Positions 1 to 12,779 of a stretch of DNA of 60,000 nucleotides are shown piece after piece. The DNA lies in contig NMRA01000313.1 of NCBI GenBank assembly GCA_002633005.1, forward strand, positions 126,001-186,000. The letters run 5' to 3'. The notes beneath the pieces are model-generated. The model ran no database searches. It was not told the origin of the DNA and saw only the letters and a program-made list of their open reading frames with translations. Every line of letters starts with the position of its first letter. The stretch's first letter is position 1. The position numbers and the translations under genes were made by a program. Source of the stretch: Phoronis australis. Taxonomy: Eukaryota > Phoronida > Phoronidae.

Positions 1-785
1 TACATATCGTATCCAAAGAATAGGTTAGTAATCATACCCCGCAATACAACTGACTGGCTAACCCCGGCTAACAGACCATTGTGCATTAAGGTCGCATGCA
101 GACCTACGCATTTATTGCGCTCTATCCATTATAATTATTAGGAAACGACATCCTACCCTGAGGGATGACGGACAATATATTTGATTATAATCACGGGAGC
201 GCCGTTGTCTTCAGAAAAATTAGCTGTGAATACATTTAATAATGAGGATGTCATTGACATTCAGTGCAGGGTGGCAGATCCTTCTAATTAATTAGCAAAG
301 AACCTTCAACGTGCGTGCAGCCTCTCATGAGACGACTATGCACGTGATCTTGGAATTTCAACAGCTGACTTGACAATGGACATTCGCATTAATGATCTGT
401 TGAAGATGGTTCACCCCTTTCAATATTTATAGTAGTTGTTTTGGTGTATTAGGTCTTTATTTTCCAACATTTCTTTACACAATCCCAACTGATGACGTCG
501 TTTTATTGAATCCCTCATTTTGAGAACAACTCATTTTCTTCACATAACGGACATCAAATCCGGGACCCTTATTAGTGACCATTGCCGTCTGACTTCTACA
601 AGTTATATTTTACGTAAATGAACCCTTTTAAAATTGTCAACATTGTTTTAAACCTAATTATTAAATCTAACTGATACACGAGGGGATAGGCTGCTTCAAA
701 TGTTCGTTTTATACTCAGGAAAATTGCTAAACTCGTGAATGGTTTTATCGCGAACATCAGTGAATCACACATAGGCTGAAACACT
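1..785. other. No gene recognised
   Basis: A+T-rich noncoding-looking DNA. One short minus-strand ORF (596-784) has no recognisable features. Confidence 0.5.
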
Positions 786-913
786 CATAGGCGGATTCAG
801 GGGATCAAAGGGGTCCGAACCCCCCTTTCCCTTTGATTTTAGTGATATCAAATCTAAAACACTCAAATTGTTGATTTGGATCCCATTTTTTAAAATTCCT
901 GGATCAGCCCCTG
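786..913. mobile_element. Small MITE-like element
   Basis: The left end CATAGGCGGATTCAGG is a degenerate inverted match (12 of 16) to the right end CCTGGATCAGCCCCTG. The interior has further self-complementary blocks (ATCAAAG with CTTTGAT). It belongs to the GGGGCGGATTCAGG class, also seen at 33533-33676. Confidence 0.55.
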
Positions 914-1171
914 ATTATATTGAGCAGTAGAGAAGAGAAAAATAAGCATGAGTTTGTGAATAATCTTAATTTTTGGCATGAACTAAATTTTCTATCGCAC
1001 TGACATCAAATGACAACCAAACAGCTGGAAATAAAATATGATCATGTTCAGCCAATCACCAACCAATAAAAACAATCAAGAACGCGATGATTAAAGGTCG
1101 TTATTGATTAAAACGACTGTTGTGTTGGATTTTGTCGCCAAGGTAACGCTTCTATTTCAGGAAGTGTTTCA

Positions 1172-1577
1172 GCTCTAGCGAATCTGGGAAAGTGGATGTC
1201 TGACTTCCGTTCACTTCTTGACAGCAGTCAATACCATTTAATTACCGTAGTCGGGAATAATAACGTCGTCTTCTGCTTTTTGACTCTGTGGTAAAAATCA
1301 TCGGTGAAATTGTAAACTTTTCTCAATGCAATTGAACCCAGAATGCTTTGTCATCCAAAAGCGCGTGCAGGCGTATGTGAAGTAAATCACAACAAACAAC
1401 AGTAAAATGACGTATACGTGTTGTTGAGCAATTCTCATGCGATTTCTGCTAAATACTATACGTCCGCAAAAGAATCACGAAGATAGAACTTTTTCGTATG
1501 TACCATTTGTTCTTGAATCATGAAGTCAATGTTCCTATCAGCTCATCTCGAATTTATATTAGTTTTTGGTAGCATTG
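1172..1577. repeat. 406-bp exact direct repeat, copy 1
   Basis: Every base from GCTCTAGCGAATC to GGTAGCATTG recurs at 2252-2657, exactly 1080 bp away. The copy ends directly at an ambiguous base (N at 1578). No gene is apparent in it. An assembly artefact is likely. Confidence 0.95.
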
Positions 1578-2251
1578 NATGTTATGTAGCTCTTCTAAGG
1601 ATTTCCCTGCTAGGTCAGATCTATGCATACTCTGCACCCAACTCGCACAACTAAAATTGAACCATACACTGAGAAATAGTCTACACGCCAACAAACAACG
1701 TCATTACATTGTGCAAGCTGGCAAACATTCTCCACTAAACCTAAAAGCTATCACACCCCAGTTTTCACACAGTAAACAATTAAGCCCAGCTGACCAGAAC
1801 ACTGGGTCTGACCCTGTAACCTGAACTGTAGACTACTCTTCTTTAACCAAACACAGCTGATACAACTCCACTTCAATTTTATTACATTCCTGGCAGAAGA
1901 TGTGCAGCCACTACCGAATGAGTTTCATAACACCATGCTGTGGTCCTCAGTGTTGTCAACTACTGGTAACTATCCCTAATATGTAGGCCTGCTCAACTGC
2001 AGTACTGACTCCTATTCTCCGATCAGTACTTGCCAATGGTAGTATGGAATACATAATGAACATACACTTACCTCTCCTTGTCTTTAGGCAAGCGAAACAA
2101 AGTATTTTGTAAGCACCAGATGACACAGTGGCATTACAGTCAACCGTGTTATTATGCTGTATTTGAGCGCCTTCCAGAAGGTGGCGCTACTTGTAACGCT
2201 GTGACTATTTAGGTCATAAGTCGGAGATCTTAGGTATCTATAAAATCTTTG
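1578..2251. other. Spacer between the exact repeat copies
   Basis: No gene recognised. The 81-codon plus-strand ORF here (1579-1824) looks like chance. A single CCAGAAGGTGGCGCTA word at 2174-2189 resembles a CTCF core site. Confidence 0.4.
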
Positions 2252-2657
2252 GCTCTAGCGAATCTGGGAAAGTGGATGTCTGACTTCCGTTCACTTCTTG
2301 ACAGCAGTCAATACCATTTAATTACCGTAGTCGGGAATAATAACGTCGTCTTCTGCTTTTTGACTCTGTGGTAAAAATCATCGGTGAAATTGTAAACTTT
2401 TCTCAATGCAATTGAACCCAGAATGCTTTGTCATCCAAAAGCGCGTGCAGGCGTATGTGAAGTAAATCACAACAAACAACAGTAAAATGACGTATACGTG
2501 TTGTTGAGCAATTCTCATGCGATTTCTGCTAAATACTATACGTCCGCAAAAGAATCACGAAGATAGAACTTTTTCGTATGTACCATTTGTTCTTGAATCA
2601 TGAAGTCAATGTTCCTATCAGCTCATCTCGAATTTATATTAGTTTTTGGTAGCATTG
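2252..2657. repeat. 406-bp exact direct repeat, copy 2
   Basis: Identical to 1172-1577. Flanks differ on both sides. Confidence 0.95.
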
Positions 2658-4820
2658 CCTAGCTACATGTATGAACGTTCTTCTTCAACATAGACGTTTT
2701 CTTGGCTCAGCAAAGGCCAGTAGGCCTAAATGTAAAACAAATTAATTGAGAAAATCTTGTTAAATTTTCAGCATATAAAATGCTGACAAGTTAAAACACA
2801 TGCAAACACATATTAGGTAAGGATGTTGCTCAGTGGGATAACAGCTCTCTGGAATTATATTTTTTCATATTCACGAATCTATGGTTCATGCAACTTGCCT
2901 GTTAATGTTCATCTGACAAAGCTGTTGATTTTTGTTTAATTCAACTTGAGACGAAATGCGGCATATGACCATAGCACCAGAATATTTGATTACAAAGGTT
3001 TTTGTACATTTCTTTTTATGTTGCGCACATATAGCGCTACAATTTATTCGTTTGTAGGCAATAAATAATGCAGTAATCGTTTGCACAACCGACAGACAGA
3101 CGACCACTTATTAACGTATGAATTTTTCAAAGCCCAAATTTGTGGCAGATTACTAAGTACATTTAAATCGATATAACCAGGCATTGGGAGAACCTAGTGT
3201 GTTCATCGCCCATACAAATCAATGGAAAATGGCAGAAAATGCCAACAGATATATAGAAAATGATCAGTGAGTAATTAATCCCACGGAATTTAAGTAAGTT
3301 AAAAAGAGAAACGAGAAGTGATTTGTGAATCTCTCGCACGCAGTAATAACCGTTTATTTTCGTGAGTGCTCTTTCGTCACCCTCACTTATCGAACACTAT
3401 GAGACTCGTGTGTTGAGTAAAAAAATGAAGATAGAGAAGGTGAACGGTACTTCTGGGCACGTGGGTGCGTTTTTGTCTTAACCATGGAGGCCAGTGCACA
3501 ATCATACAATGTACACCCTTTTTCATTTGATCTTCTCCATCTCTGCTTGGCTTGTGGTTACTATAATAGCAGATGAAATGTTTCTCCAAAACAGTCAATT
3601 CTTCATCATTCTACATCAGTTTAGTCAATTCCCCGTTCTGTAATGAGTTGACCAACAGGGGTTTTCATCCGTAGGAAGGTACACCAGCCCAGTTTGTCTT
3701 TTCAGCGACATTAGCCGACAAAGAACTCCGGTAAAACGAGTTTCCTCAACATTCGCGTAAGTATCTGGATCGTAGCCATGCCTTCCCTATGAGGCTTCAG
3801 AAAATGCGTCTGTATGTGTACATATATCTTTACTACAATAAACTTAGGTCTACCGATATTACCAATGCATCAGGGAATTTCAGCCTTGCAGAGACTGCCC
3901 GGTGTTTGGCCGTTATGGCAGCTCGTTGAAATGAGTGTGTAATTACTAAGCTACTAATTGTTTGGAAAGAACTCACTTTGGGAGCATACTCCGCACAATT
4001 AGAAGTATCCCCGAAGGATATCATCGAAATGTTTACTCGACAATGGTGACTTGGATTACACGTGTCGCACGTGAGTTACTAATAGGCAATATTGACCAAC
4101 TGTGATGAACACTAATAGCGCTTCAAAGCTGAGCGCAGGTGCTTCCTGCCGAGAAAGGTCGATCATACGCATAACAAAAGAATTCCTGTTGGAAAACAAT
4201 AGCTAATTTCACGTCCGCAATTCTGAGTGCACTCAAAGATTGCCATAGAAAATATATTGGTAAATTGGCCATCAGGCCAAGCAAACTACATCACGTTTTG
4301 TAATCGCTCAGGCGGAGAACGACTGCAGCAATTCTTTACCTTTTTGGAACGCAGTATGGTGACTTTTATGCAATTTCTCAAATAAAATTAAGGATTAAAG
4401 TCGCATTTCTCCTTTTTTAGCTGTCTAAAAACGAAAATCGCGTTAGGCCCTTTACTCTAATAAAATCGTTATCTTATTTCGCCTTTCCGCTATCAGATTT
4501 TATTTTCGGTAACAAATTAAACCACAGGCATTTTCGAATCCACTATTTTCGTGTAGACTGGCATCAGAAAATTTTGAAACCTTTTCTTGAGCCGTTGACG
4601 GTTTCTCTATTCTTGTTGATAACGGAAACGAAACCCTATCAAGGTAAGGAGTATTATGAGACCATAGTTGTTAAATCAAAAAGCTTAATTCGATTTAAAC
4701 AGCTTGAAGAAATTTTGAGTATCTTCTTTTTTGTACTGTGGAGAAGGATTAGGTGTGATTCCCAGGGCTGGCTTACAACCACTGGTTCCACGGTGCCAAC
4801 GTGTTAGACGAGTAGCCTAC
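2658..4820. other. No gene recognised
   Basis: Both strands were read. Only short ORFs without domains, signal peptides or convincing splice context were seen. Confidence 0.5.
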
Positions 4821-5268
4821 CTTTCTGCGCGTTAAAAAGCGATATTTTTACGCCCAGAAATGGATATTCTACGCGCAGAAATAGCCATTCGACGAAAAAT
4901 GAGGATGTTATGGTACGCGTACCTTTGTGCGTATTTTATTTAGGTACGTGTACTGAATTAAGTCAAAGCAAAGACAAGAGTGTCGGCTCAGGGAGGCTCC
5001 GTAGATTCCCCCCATCGATCTATTGAGATCAGTGGATGTCTTGTAAGTGTCTGAGGGTTAGGGTAGGTATATTATTTGGGATGACAAGTCATCGAGTGAA
5101 CAGATGTTAGTGGCAGTGCTGTTTCCGAAGCCGTTGAATGGATGCCATCCCTGAGCAAAATTCAAAATGAATTGCATTTTTGTATGTTATAATTTGAAAT
5201 TTACTTGTTCCTCACAATGTCAATAGCACCATTTAGATTAGGCGTAAATCATTTTTACGCGCAGAAAG
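4821..5268. mobile_element. MITE with about 22-bp terminal inverted repeats
   Basis: The left end CTTTCTGCGCGTTAAAAAGC is inversely matched by the right end TTTTTACGCGCAGAAAG with one gap or mismatch. The TACGC(G/C)CAGAAA word recurs twice inside near the left end. No coding capacity. Confidence 0.7.
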
Positions 5269-6868
5269 ATACTCTTTTGAACCTCTTCGGCGCTTCATTG
5301 ACAGGCTACAGTTAGTGAACCGCCAACTCTGCATATTATCAATGTATTAATGCACAAAATCTGTAACCTTGAGCACATACAGCCACCAACACTATGTGGT
5401 CGTGTTATGTCGCTTGGTGAGACGCACGATTTACTTTCTCCGGACAAATTCGTAGTCCTATCACTAACCGGAAACTGAGTTGTGCATTGGAAGAGAGTGT
5501 CTCCTCTGTGGTCTCACAAATCAAAACGCGCGGAAAGCAAATGGGGTCGTAGCTTTCTAGAGTCAAAATTAAAACAGTCTTTTACGAAAGCTAAATTTAC
5601 TCGAGATCACTGACAAGGTGTTTATCGGCATTGGTCAAAAATGGGAAATCGTCAGCAAACCAATCACAAATGCATCTAACTTCTACCGCCACAGATTTGT
5701 CCTGAACACTTCGGGTATTTCCATAACCTCAAATATTCCCTTGATGTGTTTCTTAACCACACATGTTCACAGTAGGCCTTCCAACCTCAGTTATACGACC
5801 TAAACTGGAGAATTCGAAATTTGTTTTTTGACGGGTTTCATCCCAGGCAACAGCAAGGCCAATGTACCACGAGAGGAAGGTATCATCGTAAATAATCCAT
5901 CACAAATCGTTAATTTTCCACTTGTGAACAGGCTAGCCAAGCGGAAGTAAAAGCTTCCATCAAAACAATGCAAAGAAACAGTGTTTTGCACTTTCGCCAG
6001 CTTCAGCCGCTCTAAGCCCATCGGCTTCCGAAAGTTTCGATTAAAAACGAGTGAATTTGAACTGACAAAATTCTTCGCAAACTTTAACTTTTTTAGCGAT
6101 ATACGCAGGACTTGTGTCTTGAGGCAAGTTGTGTGACTTTCAAAGTGGAGAATTATTGGCCGTGTGGCTCGGAAGTTCGCACTTAGGCCTACGCAGATAT
6201 TGATGCTACGAAAATACCCGGAGTAGTACAAACGAGGGGAAATTTGAAGTTACGAAAATACCCGAAAAGTTCCGGGTGTGCAAATGTTCGAACTTGAGTC
6301 ACGTGACTTTTAAAATGGAGAAACCGGCAGTCAGCCATGTCTGTAGTTATGACAATACAGTAAGTCACGCATAGTTTAGCCTGCTCAGGTTTCAACTCGT
6401 CACGGTGGTCCAGAGACACTAAAATCCCAACCAAAAACATCTAAATTAATCTGCCTTTTTGAAAATTTTATCTGCATATCCTGGCTATAGCATTTGGCTG
6501 AGGTTCGGACATGCTCCCCGAAAAGAAAATTTAGGCTACGAAAGTAACCGAGTTTGCGAATGATGTGTCACGTAAACAACGGCATTACTCTGTTCGTCCA
6601 AATACTCCCATCGATTGTGTATTCGGGGACGGTCCGCTCAACGGGGTATTTTTTGTAAGAAAAGCCTACGCTTTAGCACATTTGTTTTCAAATAACCTTG
6701 TGCAAGGATCAAAATTTCTAGAAACTCTCTACGGTAGTGTCACAAAGAGAAGGACGAAATTTGCCAGCAAAAATGCGGTGAGTAGATATCGCGACATTCC
6801 GACCACTGGGTCCTTAATTACAGTACCAATGTTTAACATTTATTGTATTTTTGTCCTCTTTAAATAAT
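5269..6868. other. No gene recognised
   Basis: Includes a 143-codon minus-strand ORF (5800-6231) and a 100-codon plus-strand ORF (6565-6867), neither with recognisable domains. The word ACGAAAATACCCG occurs twice, near 6210 and 6252. Confidence 0.45.
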
Positions 6869-6883
6869 GTTTATTATTATTAC

Positions 6884-6917
<34 letters not shown>

Positions 6918-6930
6918 GTAGTAATAATAA
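6884..6930. repeat. (TAA)n microsatellite
   Basis: Long run of TAA/ATA units with two GTA variants, preceded by a short complementary ATT run. Confidence 0.95.
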
Positions 6931-7213
6931 CTGCCCAATGAGTTGACAAGTTCTCCGCGGAGACAAGCCTATTCCCAATCTCAGTCCTCTCACTCGAGGT
7001 TGATCACACTAGGAATGACGTCAAGTACACTAGCAACGAAGTTGGCGTTGCCCTGTCAACCAGGCCAAAGAGTTGTCATCTTAGAAGAACATAATTACAT
7101 AGTAAATTTAAAACCACATCGATGCCGCTCCCCCTGTAAAGTCACTTTGCGCGCTGGTGTTTCTTGAAATCGATGCGCAAAACTTGCAACCCATCAGATT
7201 TTCAAAACATGCA

Positions 7214-7321
7214 AACAGTTACCGAAAATACGCCAATGGGGGTATTTTTGAAAGAATTTCGGAAAATATCCCCATGAGCGTTAACTTTTGGGACGGCCTA
7301 TTTTCGGAAATTAGTTACCAG
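7214..7321. mobile_element. Small foldback element
   Basis: TTACCGAAAATACGCC near the left end is inversely matched by GGCCTATTTTCGGAAATT near the right. A nested pair ATGGGGGTATTTTT / AAAATATCCCCAT extends the hairpin inward. Confidence 0.6.
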
Positions 7322-7708
7322 TAGCCTCTCGTCGTTGTATTATACTTAGAGCGTAAGAACTGAAGTGGTGTGGCTGCTTCTGACGTGGCGATGCGTAGAT
7401 TGTGAAACCGTTGAATCAGATATAATCAATTTGACAGCGAACAAATGTAAACGAGATAAATAAGAAGCAAGACAAGCGTTACAGTGTGTTGTCATGACAA
7501 CGATTCTCTCATATACTGTTTTGCATGCTTACAGAAGCCGTTGAAGCGGGATAATGGTTGTTAACCATGAAGCGACAGAACCACTATTGTTATTCGTTTA
7601 CAAGTCAAATTTCATTGGCACAATATTTTTGGTTTTATATATATGCGAAGGAGCCTAAATTAGCGCATGCGTAACATGAGCTACGGTGTTTTGATTAACC
7701 GTTTTTAC

Positions 7709-7965
7709 TAAAGGGACATTGTTGAAAGAGACTTCTTGAAGTTATTTGATTAGATCAGAGCTATAAAACAACAAAATTCATTGTGCTTTTGCTGGCCAGT
7801 TCTCGCCGCGGTATGCCAGCGTTCGCTGAATCAAGGCCGGTGTCTTTAAGTTAGGCCTACCATTTAAATGCGCTTACTATCATAATTCGTAGGATTTGAC
7901 TCAGCCCTGTGGAGGCATTGGTTTTGATTTCACGCTTCTACTTTCTCGCCTAGAATGTCCCTTTA
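7709..7965. mobile_element. MITE with TAAAGGGACATT ends
   Basis: The left end TAAAGGGACATT is an exact inverted match to the right end AATGTCCCTTTA. The right flank reads TTTAAG and the left CTAAAG, compatible with an eroded TTAA target duplication. 257 bp, no coding capacity. Confidence 0.65.
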
Positions 7966-10420
7966 AGACAGCAGCATTATATGTACAATAGCTTTCTGCT
8001 GTTTTGTGACAAACTGTATTTAATAGGGCCGTCCTGGCTTACAAAGCGACATTTACCCACAATGCCGCAATATCCGCCGAGCATTTTAGTAGCTCTCGTT
8101 TACGCACTACTGGAATTCCATTGCATTACACTATTCGTCCAATGCCATCAAGTATTATTCTGCAGTGCTTTGGCCTGCAATTCCCACGGATAAACAAATT
8201 CCAATGCGAGATGTTAAGTTCTTCGCCTTCCCGACATCTGTCAAAGGCAAGACTTTTGCGGAGCGATTGGATGAAGCAAGTTCATCAGCTTAATTTTGAA
8301 CCAAACAAAATCTACTTTCTTGGAGATACTTTCTCGAGTCCGGTACTTTTAAACGGTTGAAATCGAGATGATTTCCACACCACCATAGATCTACATGTGG
8401 AAATGTACCTGAAGAAATCTCAGGCAATGAGTCACCGTGACAACGCATGGGCTTCGCTAACTAATCGGCCTACTTGTCAAACCTTCAAGCTCATCAAAGT
8501 GACTTTTTCCCATAAAGTTTCTGTTTGTCCACAAAATTCCTATGGTATGTAATTTAATTATTGGAATTTTTACTAAGATCTGTGAAATCGAGCGTCTAAT
8601 GTAGCCTTTTCCTGTTTGTGTCTCAGATGCCTAATCATCAGTTTTGAACGTTTTTCTTGGTAAGTGTGATGCATAATACGGATAAGAAAACATGAACAAT
8701 GCTATCTTAGGGCCATCATACATATGGAAAACGAGACCATCTGACTAGATTTTTGACCACACTAACGGCTACGATCTAATACAAATGCGAATTTTATCTG
8801 TGTCTGTAATTTCTCTTATTTGTTGTATTTTTTCCGAGACAAAGTTTATTGAATCGCTGGTCAGTAATTTTAATCGCATGCCTTTCCTTGTCTGAATAAA
8901 CTTTATATCAATATACGAAAATAGGGTACTGCATTCCGAACAAACAATAGAGCTCGAGGGACACGTGAGCCGTAAGCATAGCTAAGTTCACAACTGTTAT
9001 ACCTGCGTTTAGTACCCAGTCCAGATATTATGACGTAAGTTACGCCACTTAAGGTGATAAAAACATACCTCAGTTTAAGTTCACCTGATTTAAATAAAGC
9101 CGTTTGTTGATCTCATCATAATGACTGACCAATAAAGAACAAAAGGTATGAGACGGACTCTAATAAAATGCTAATCAAATCTGGATTTACTACTATAGGC
9201 GTGAAAGGAACGTAACTACACTAGTTCCTAGAGAATAGACGGCTCCAATCTACACTGGCTCATGACTGGTCTAAAGACAACCTCGAGCCACTTAGCAACG
9301 AAGGCTGGCCCTTCAAACAAGGGCTCATATTGATCCCTTACACGAAAATTATCTTTTTCTTTTAATCCCACGTCGATGTTCTCCTGGTAACGACGGGCAA
9401 CAAAATCTCACTCTCTGCGTTTTCTACGGCACTGGTGTTTGTTCGTAAAAAATGCGCTGCATCATCACAGACCTTTTCCTACAAATTGTACGCTTGTACA
9501 GAAAATGTCTTGCGCTGCCCATGGTACACTTATAATACTGACTTCGTTATGTATATAAACAACAAACAAACGGACGTGTTTTATGTATTCGTTGCAGCCT
9601 TTTTTAAATGCGAAAGTAATAACGACACTTCAATACCAGGCTCGGGTAGTCAACTCACGTGACTTTCTAAATGAGGAAGTCAAGAAGTTGACTGTATTTT
9701 CGCCTTATAATTTATGCGAAGGCGGTTACGAGCTGGAGGCCGGAACGAGGCCAGTGGAACTCAACCGCGGTGGGATTATCTGCGTCTCGGTGAAGTATTT
9801 CAACTGCCATCGATTTGTTTTGACTGAGAGTTTGTGTTTGCTAAAAGAAGAATCCAAAGAACTACAATTTTACCGAGATTGTGTTATGTCTGGTGTGAAA
9901 CTTACGACTGAATCCGGTATTTTGACCTCGTAAGGGTGTTACGAACCCTTTCAGACTTGTTACATATGCGAGTTCTGAACTCGAACCGAACACGACAGCT
10001 CCCGCGACAGGTATTTACGAATGTAACTCCGCCCTCGTGAACAATCGACTACGAACTTGTAAGCTCAGTCACTGACTCACTAAGATATGGTCCCGCACTT
10101 ACAACACTGCTAAAGTACTCACTAAAAACAAGCACGGCTCCTGACGTGCGTTCCGTATGAGCGATAAGCTCGCGAAATTGCAAAGAACACGCAAGACTTC
10201 TGGCGCGCCCGGTGTTTTACAGGCGAAGCACGGGATCACATTGTACAGCCTCCATAAGCGAGACCAGAGACGTTATTTTTCACCTTGTCTACGGTCTCTG
10301 GCTATATTGTTGCGTCTACGAAAGTCTACCAAATATTCAAACTCTACATTGGACCGCAAATACTAAAACTCGCCTCCGTGTCTGTAAGCCGGGCGGCTGG
10401 CGGACTTTTGCCGAGTCACG
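7966..10420. other. No gene recognised
   Basis: Contains a 116-codon plus-strand ORF (9583-9933) without recognisable domains and several shorter ORFs. Otherwise A+T-rich and featureless to the eye. Confidence 0.45.
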
Positions 10421-10658
10421 CATGCGCGTACCCAGGGGGAGGGGGCCATAGTAAAGTGGGCAAAAAAGTCCGTCTCAGAGAAACAAAAAGTCCGAGAAAA
10501 CGGGACAAAAGTCCATAGGAATTCTGCGCGAATGCACACAATTCATAGGTCTGAGCCTATTACTCCGTTTTTTTTAGTCCCCATTGTCTTTTTTCAGTAA
10601 ATGGTCCATACAGATAAATTCGAGCCTCCCCCTATATTTTAGGCTGGGTGCGTGCATG
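10421..10658. mobile_element. MITE-like element with CATGCGCGTACCCAG ends
   Basis: The left CATGCGCGTACCCAG and the inverted right CATGCACGCACCCAG match at 13 of 15 positions. G-runs follow the left end and CCTCCCCC precedes the right. The interior has repeated AAAAGTCCG words. Confidence 0.6.
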
Positions 10659-12380
10659 TCACCCACGTAATTCTTTCACGTGAGTAAAAGAACCGCGGTG
10701 TTTTGTGAGAGCATGTTGTACTTTCGTTTCAAGTTGCAGAATTTTGGGCCTCTGAAGTCCGAAAGCGAGCAGTATCGCCAAGCAGAGCGACTTTCTCACA
10801 AATCCGCAATCAATAAAACTGTTCGATAAGCACCAAGGCTAACAAATGGTCAAATGACAAGGCTAGAACGATACTGGACTTTCTGATATTAGTAAATGAC
10901 ATTAATCTCCAATTTAAAGCGGTGTGTGTAGATAATTATGTTGGAGATTAATCCGATATAGAGTTACGACTGAACTAATATTGCCACAGTTCAGGTGCAC
11001 GTGGACGCAGTACGAAACTGATATCTTTTGCTTTTTAAGATATCAAATCAAATCTTGTCTCTAGCGATAACATTATATTGTCTTTCAATTTCGTCAAACT
11101 TGAAGCGCATGTATTTTTATTCAGCCTAAGTCATCGCCTTCACCGGCACTGACGAGGCACTGGGTCAGCGTGAATGCCGGGTCGGGCGAACTTAGGGAAT
11201 TGCGTACTTCAAAAGATAATAACGACACTAACAAAAAAAACAGGCCCATTGCTTATCGACTTTTCGTTACACAATGACGACATTTATACAATGAAGATAT
11301 TTTTTGGCTAAAACAGTCCGTCCTCCACGCACGCACGTGCACTTTCAGGCGGAGCCGTGAAGCAAACATTTTCAGTAGTTTGCCTGACTGATGCAGACTA
11401 AATCAAGCACTTGACGTTGTCCGTGTAATTTCCTGCGTCTAGTGATCTTAGCTCGTCATATTCATTAGAAAAAATTGATTTTGCTAACGGCATGTCATTC
11501 GAATAATGTTATGTGGCTTCCGTTTATTTAATGCAAATAATGCGTCGAAGCCACTGTTCAAGCTAATGCTCTCTCTACGACGTTTGTGTTGACTTAAACC
11601 TAAACAGCATTCAGAAACAAAGTAAAATCGTTAAGATTTTGTATCTATGTTCTGAGAGCGTGTTCGATGAGAGCTTTTATACCGGCGACAAGTCAGTTAC
11701 AGTTCTCCGCCCAAAGTTCTTGTGATTTTTTATTAGTTACTGTATAGTGCAGGTGACACCTTATTTGTTAGTAATATTTCGCTGCCGCCTAAAATTTGAT
11801 ATGTTTGGGTACAGACGGCTGAACGTTGTCAGGTGCCTCTAGTTTTTACCATTCTGTAGCCATAACAAATTATAGCCTGCCGTTGCAAGCTTTACTGATG
11901 ACAACTATTTCAACAACTCGTCATAATACGGACTTCAGTTGTGTAGGAAATGGAGATTGATCGAAGATACATGACGGAGGTTTGATTACATTCTGGTGAC
12001 CGAGAGACAGTTATTTGACTGTAGAATCGACTTCATGTCCCTTTTTATGACAGGAGTGAGATGAAGTAAAATTCGCAGCGTCTGTTTTTACGCAAACATT
12101 TCAACGTACAGTTGTAACAGCTATGTTATAAACAACTCCAATGGCGTAAGGTCATCCTATTCAGAATCCGTTAATCCTCGTTCTCTTTATGGCAGTATTA
12201 AAAGACCCAAAAGCACGTGAGACTGTCGTTTCTTGAAGGACAAGTGGTAATAACATCGACACTTCAGGACGCTGGTTTCGTGTTATCATTTTTGCATCTG
12301 GCCTACTTTGATTGCCTGTGCTGGTGTTCACTGCCGAGTGCTCGCTGCGGATATTATACGTTTTACGCCACAAAACCACA
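10659..12380. other. No gene recognised
   Basis: No ORF or RNA gene of note on either strand. Confidence 0.5.
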
Positions 12381-12384
12381 TTTC

Positions 12385-12480
12385 ATATAGTAGTAATAGT
12401 ACTAGTAATAATAACAATAACAATAACAACAAGTAATAACAACAACAATAATAATAATAACACTAACGATAATGATAATA
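12385..12480. repeat. Compound AAT/AAC-type microsatellite
   Basis: Degenerate run of AATAAT, AACAAC and AGTAAT trinucleotides. A related AT-rich GATAAT/ATTATC-type tract continues intermittently at 12600-12770. Confidence 0.85.
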
Positions 12481-12779
12481 CTAATGCTTTGTCGTTCGGC
12501 GGAAATGGAAGTTTCGACCCAAATTTCACCAGCTCGCACTCAGTCGTAAACCCTATATGCGTCACCCAGTGCCTTAAACACGGTGCCTTTAAGCTATGTT
12601 GATAATGATGATGATAACGTTAAGCTTATTTTCATCAATATCATTATTAGTGAGACGGATGATGATTGATGATGAGGATAATGATAAAATAATAATAATA
12701 TTATAATGATTGTTATTATTGTTATTGTCGTTATCTTTATCATTAGCATTATCATTATCATCATCACATCAACTGAAAG

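Noticed and set aside
5800-6231. 143-codon minus-strand ORF
   Set aside because: No domain, signal peptide or splice context; overlapped by another ORF in a different frame of the same strand.
9583-9933. 116-codon plus-strand ORF
   Set aside because: Composition is protein-like in part, but I recognise no family and see no clear exon boundaries.
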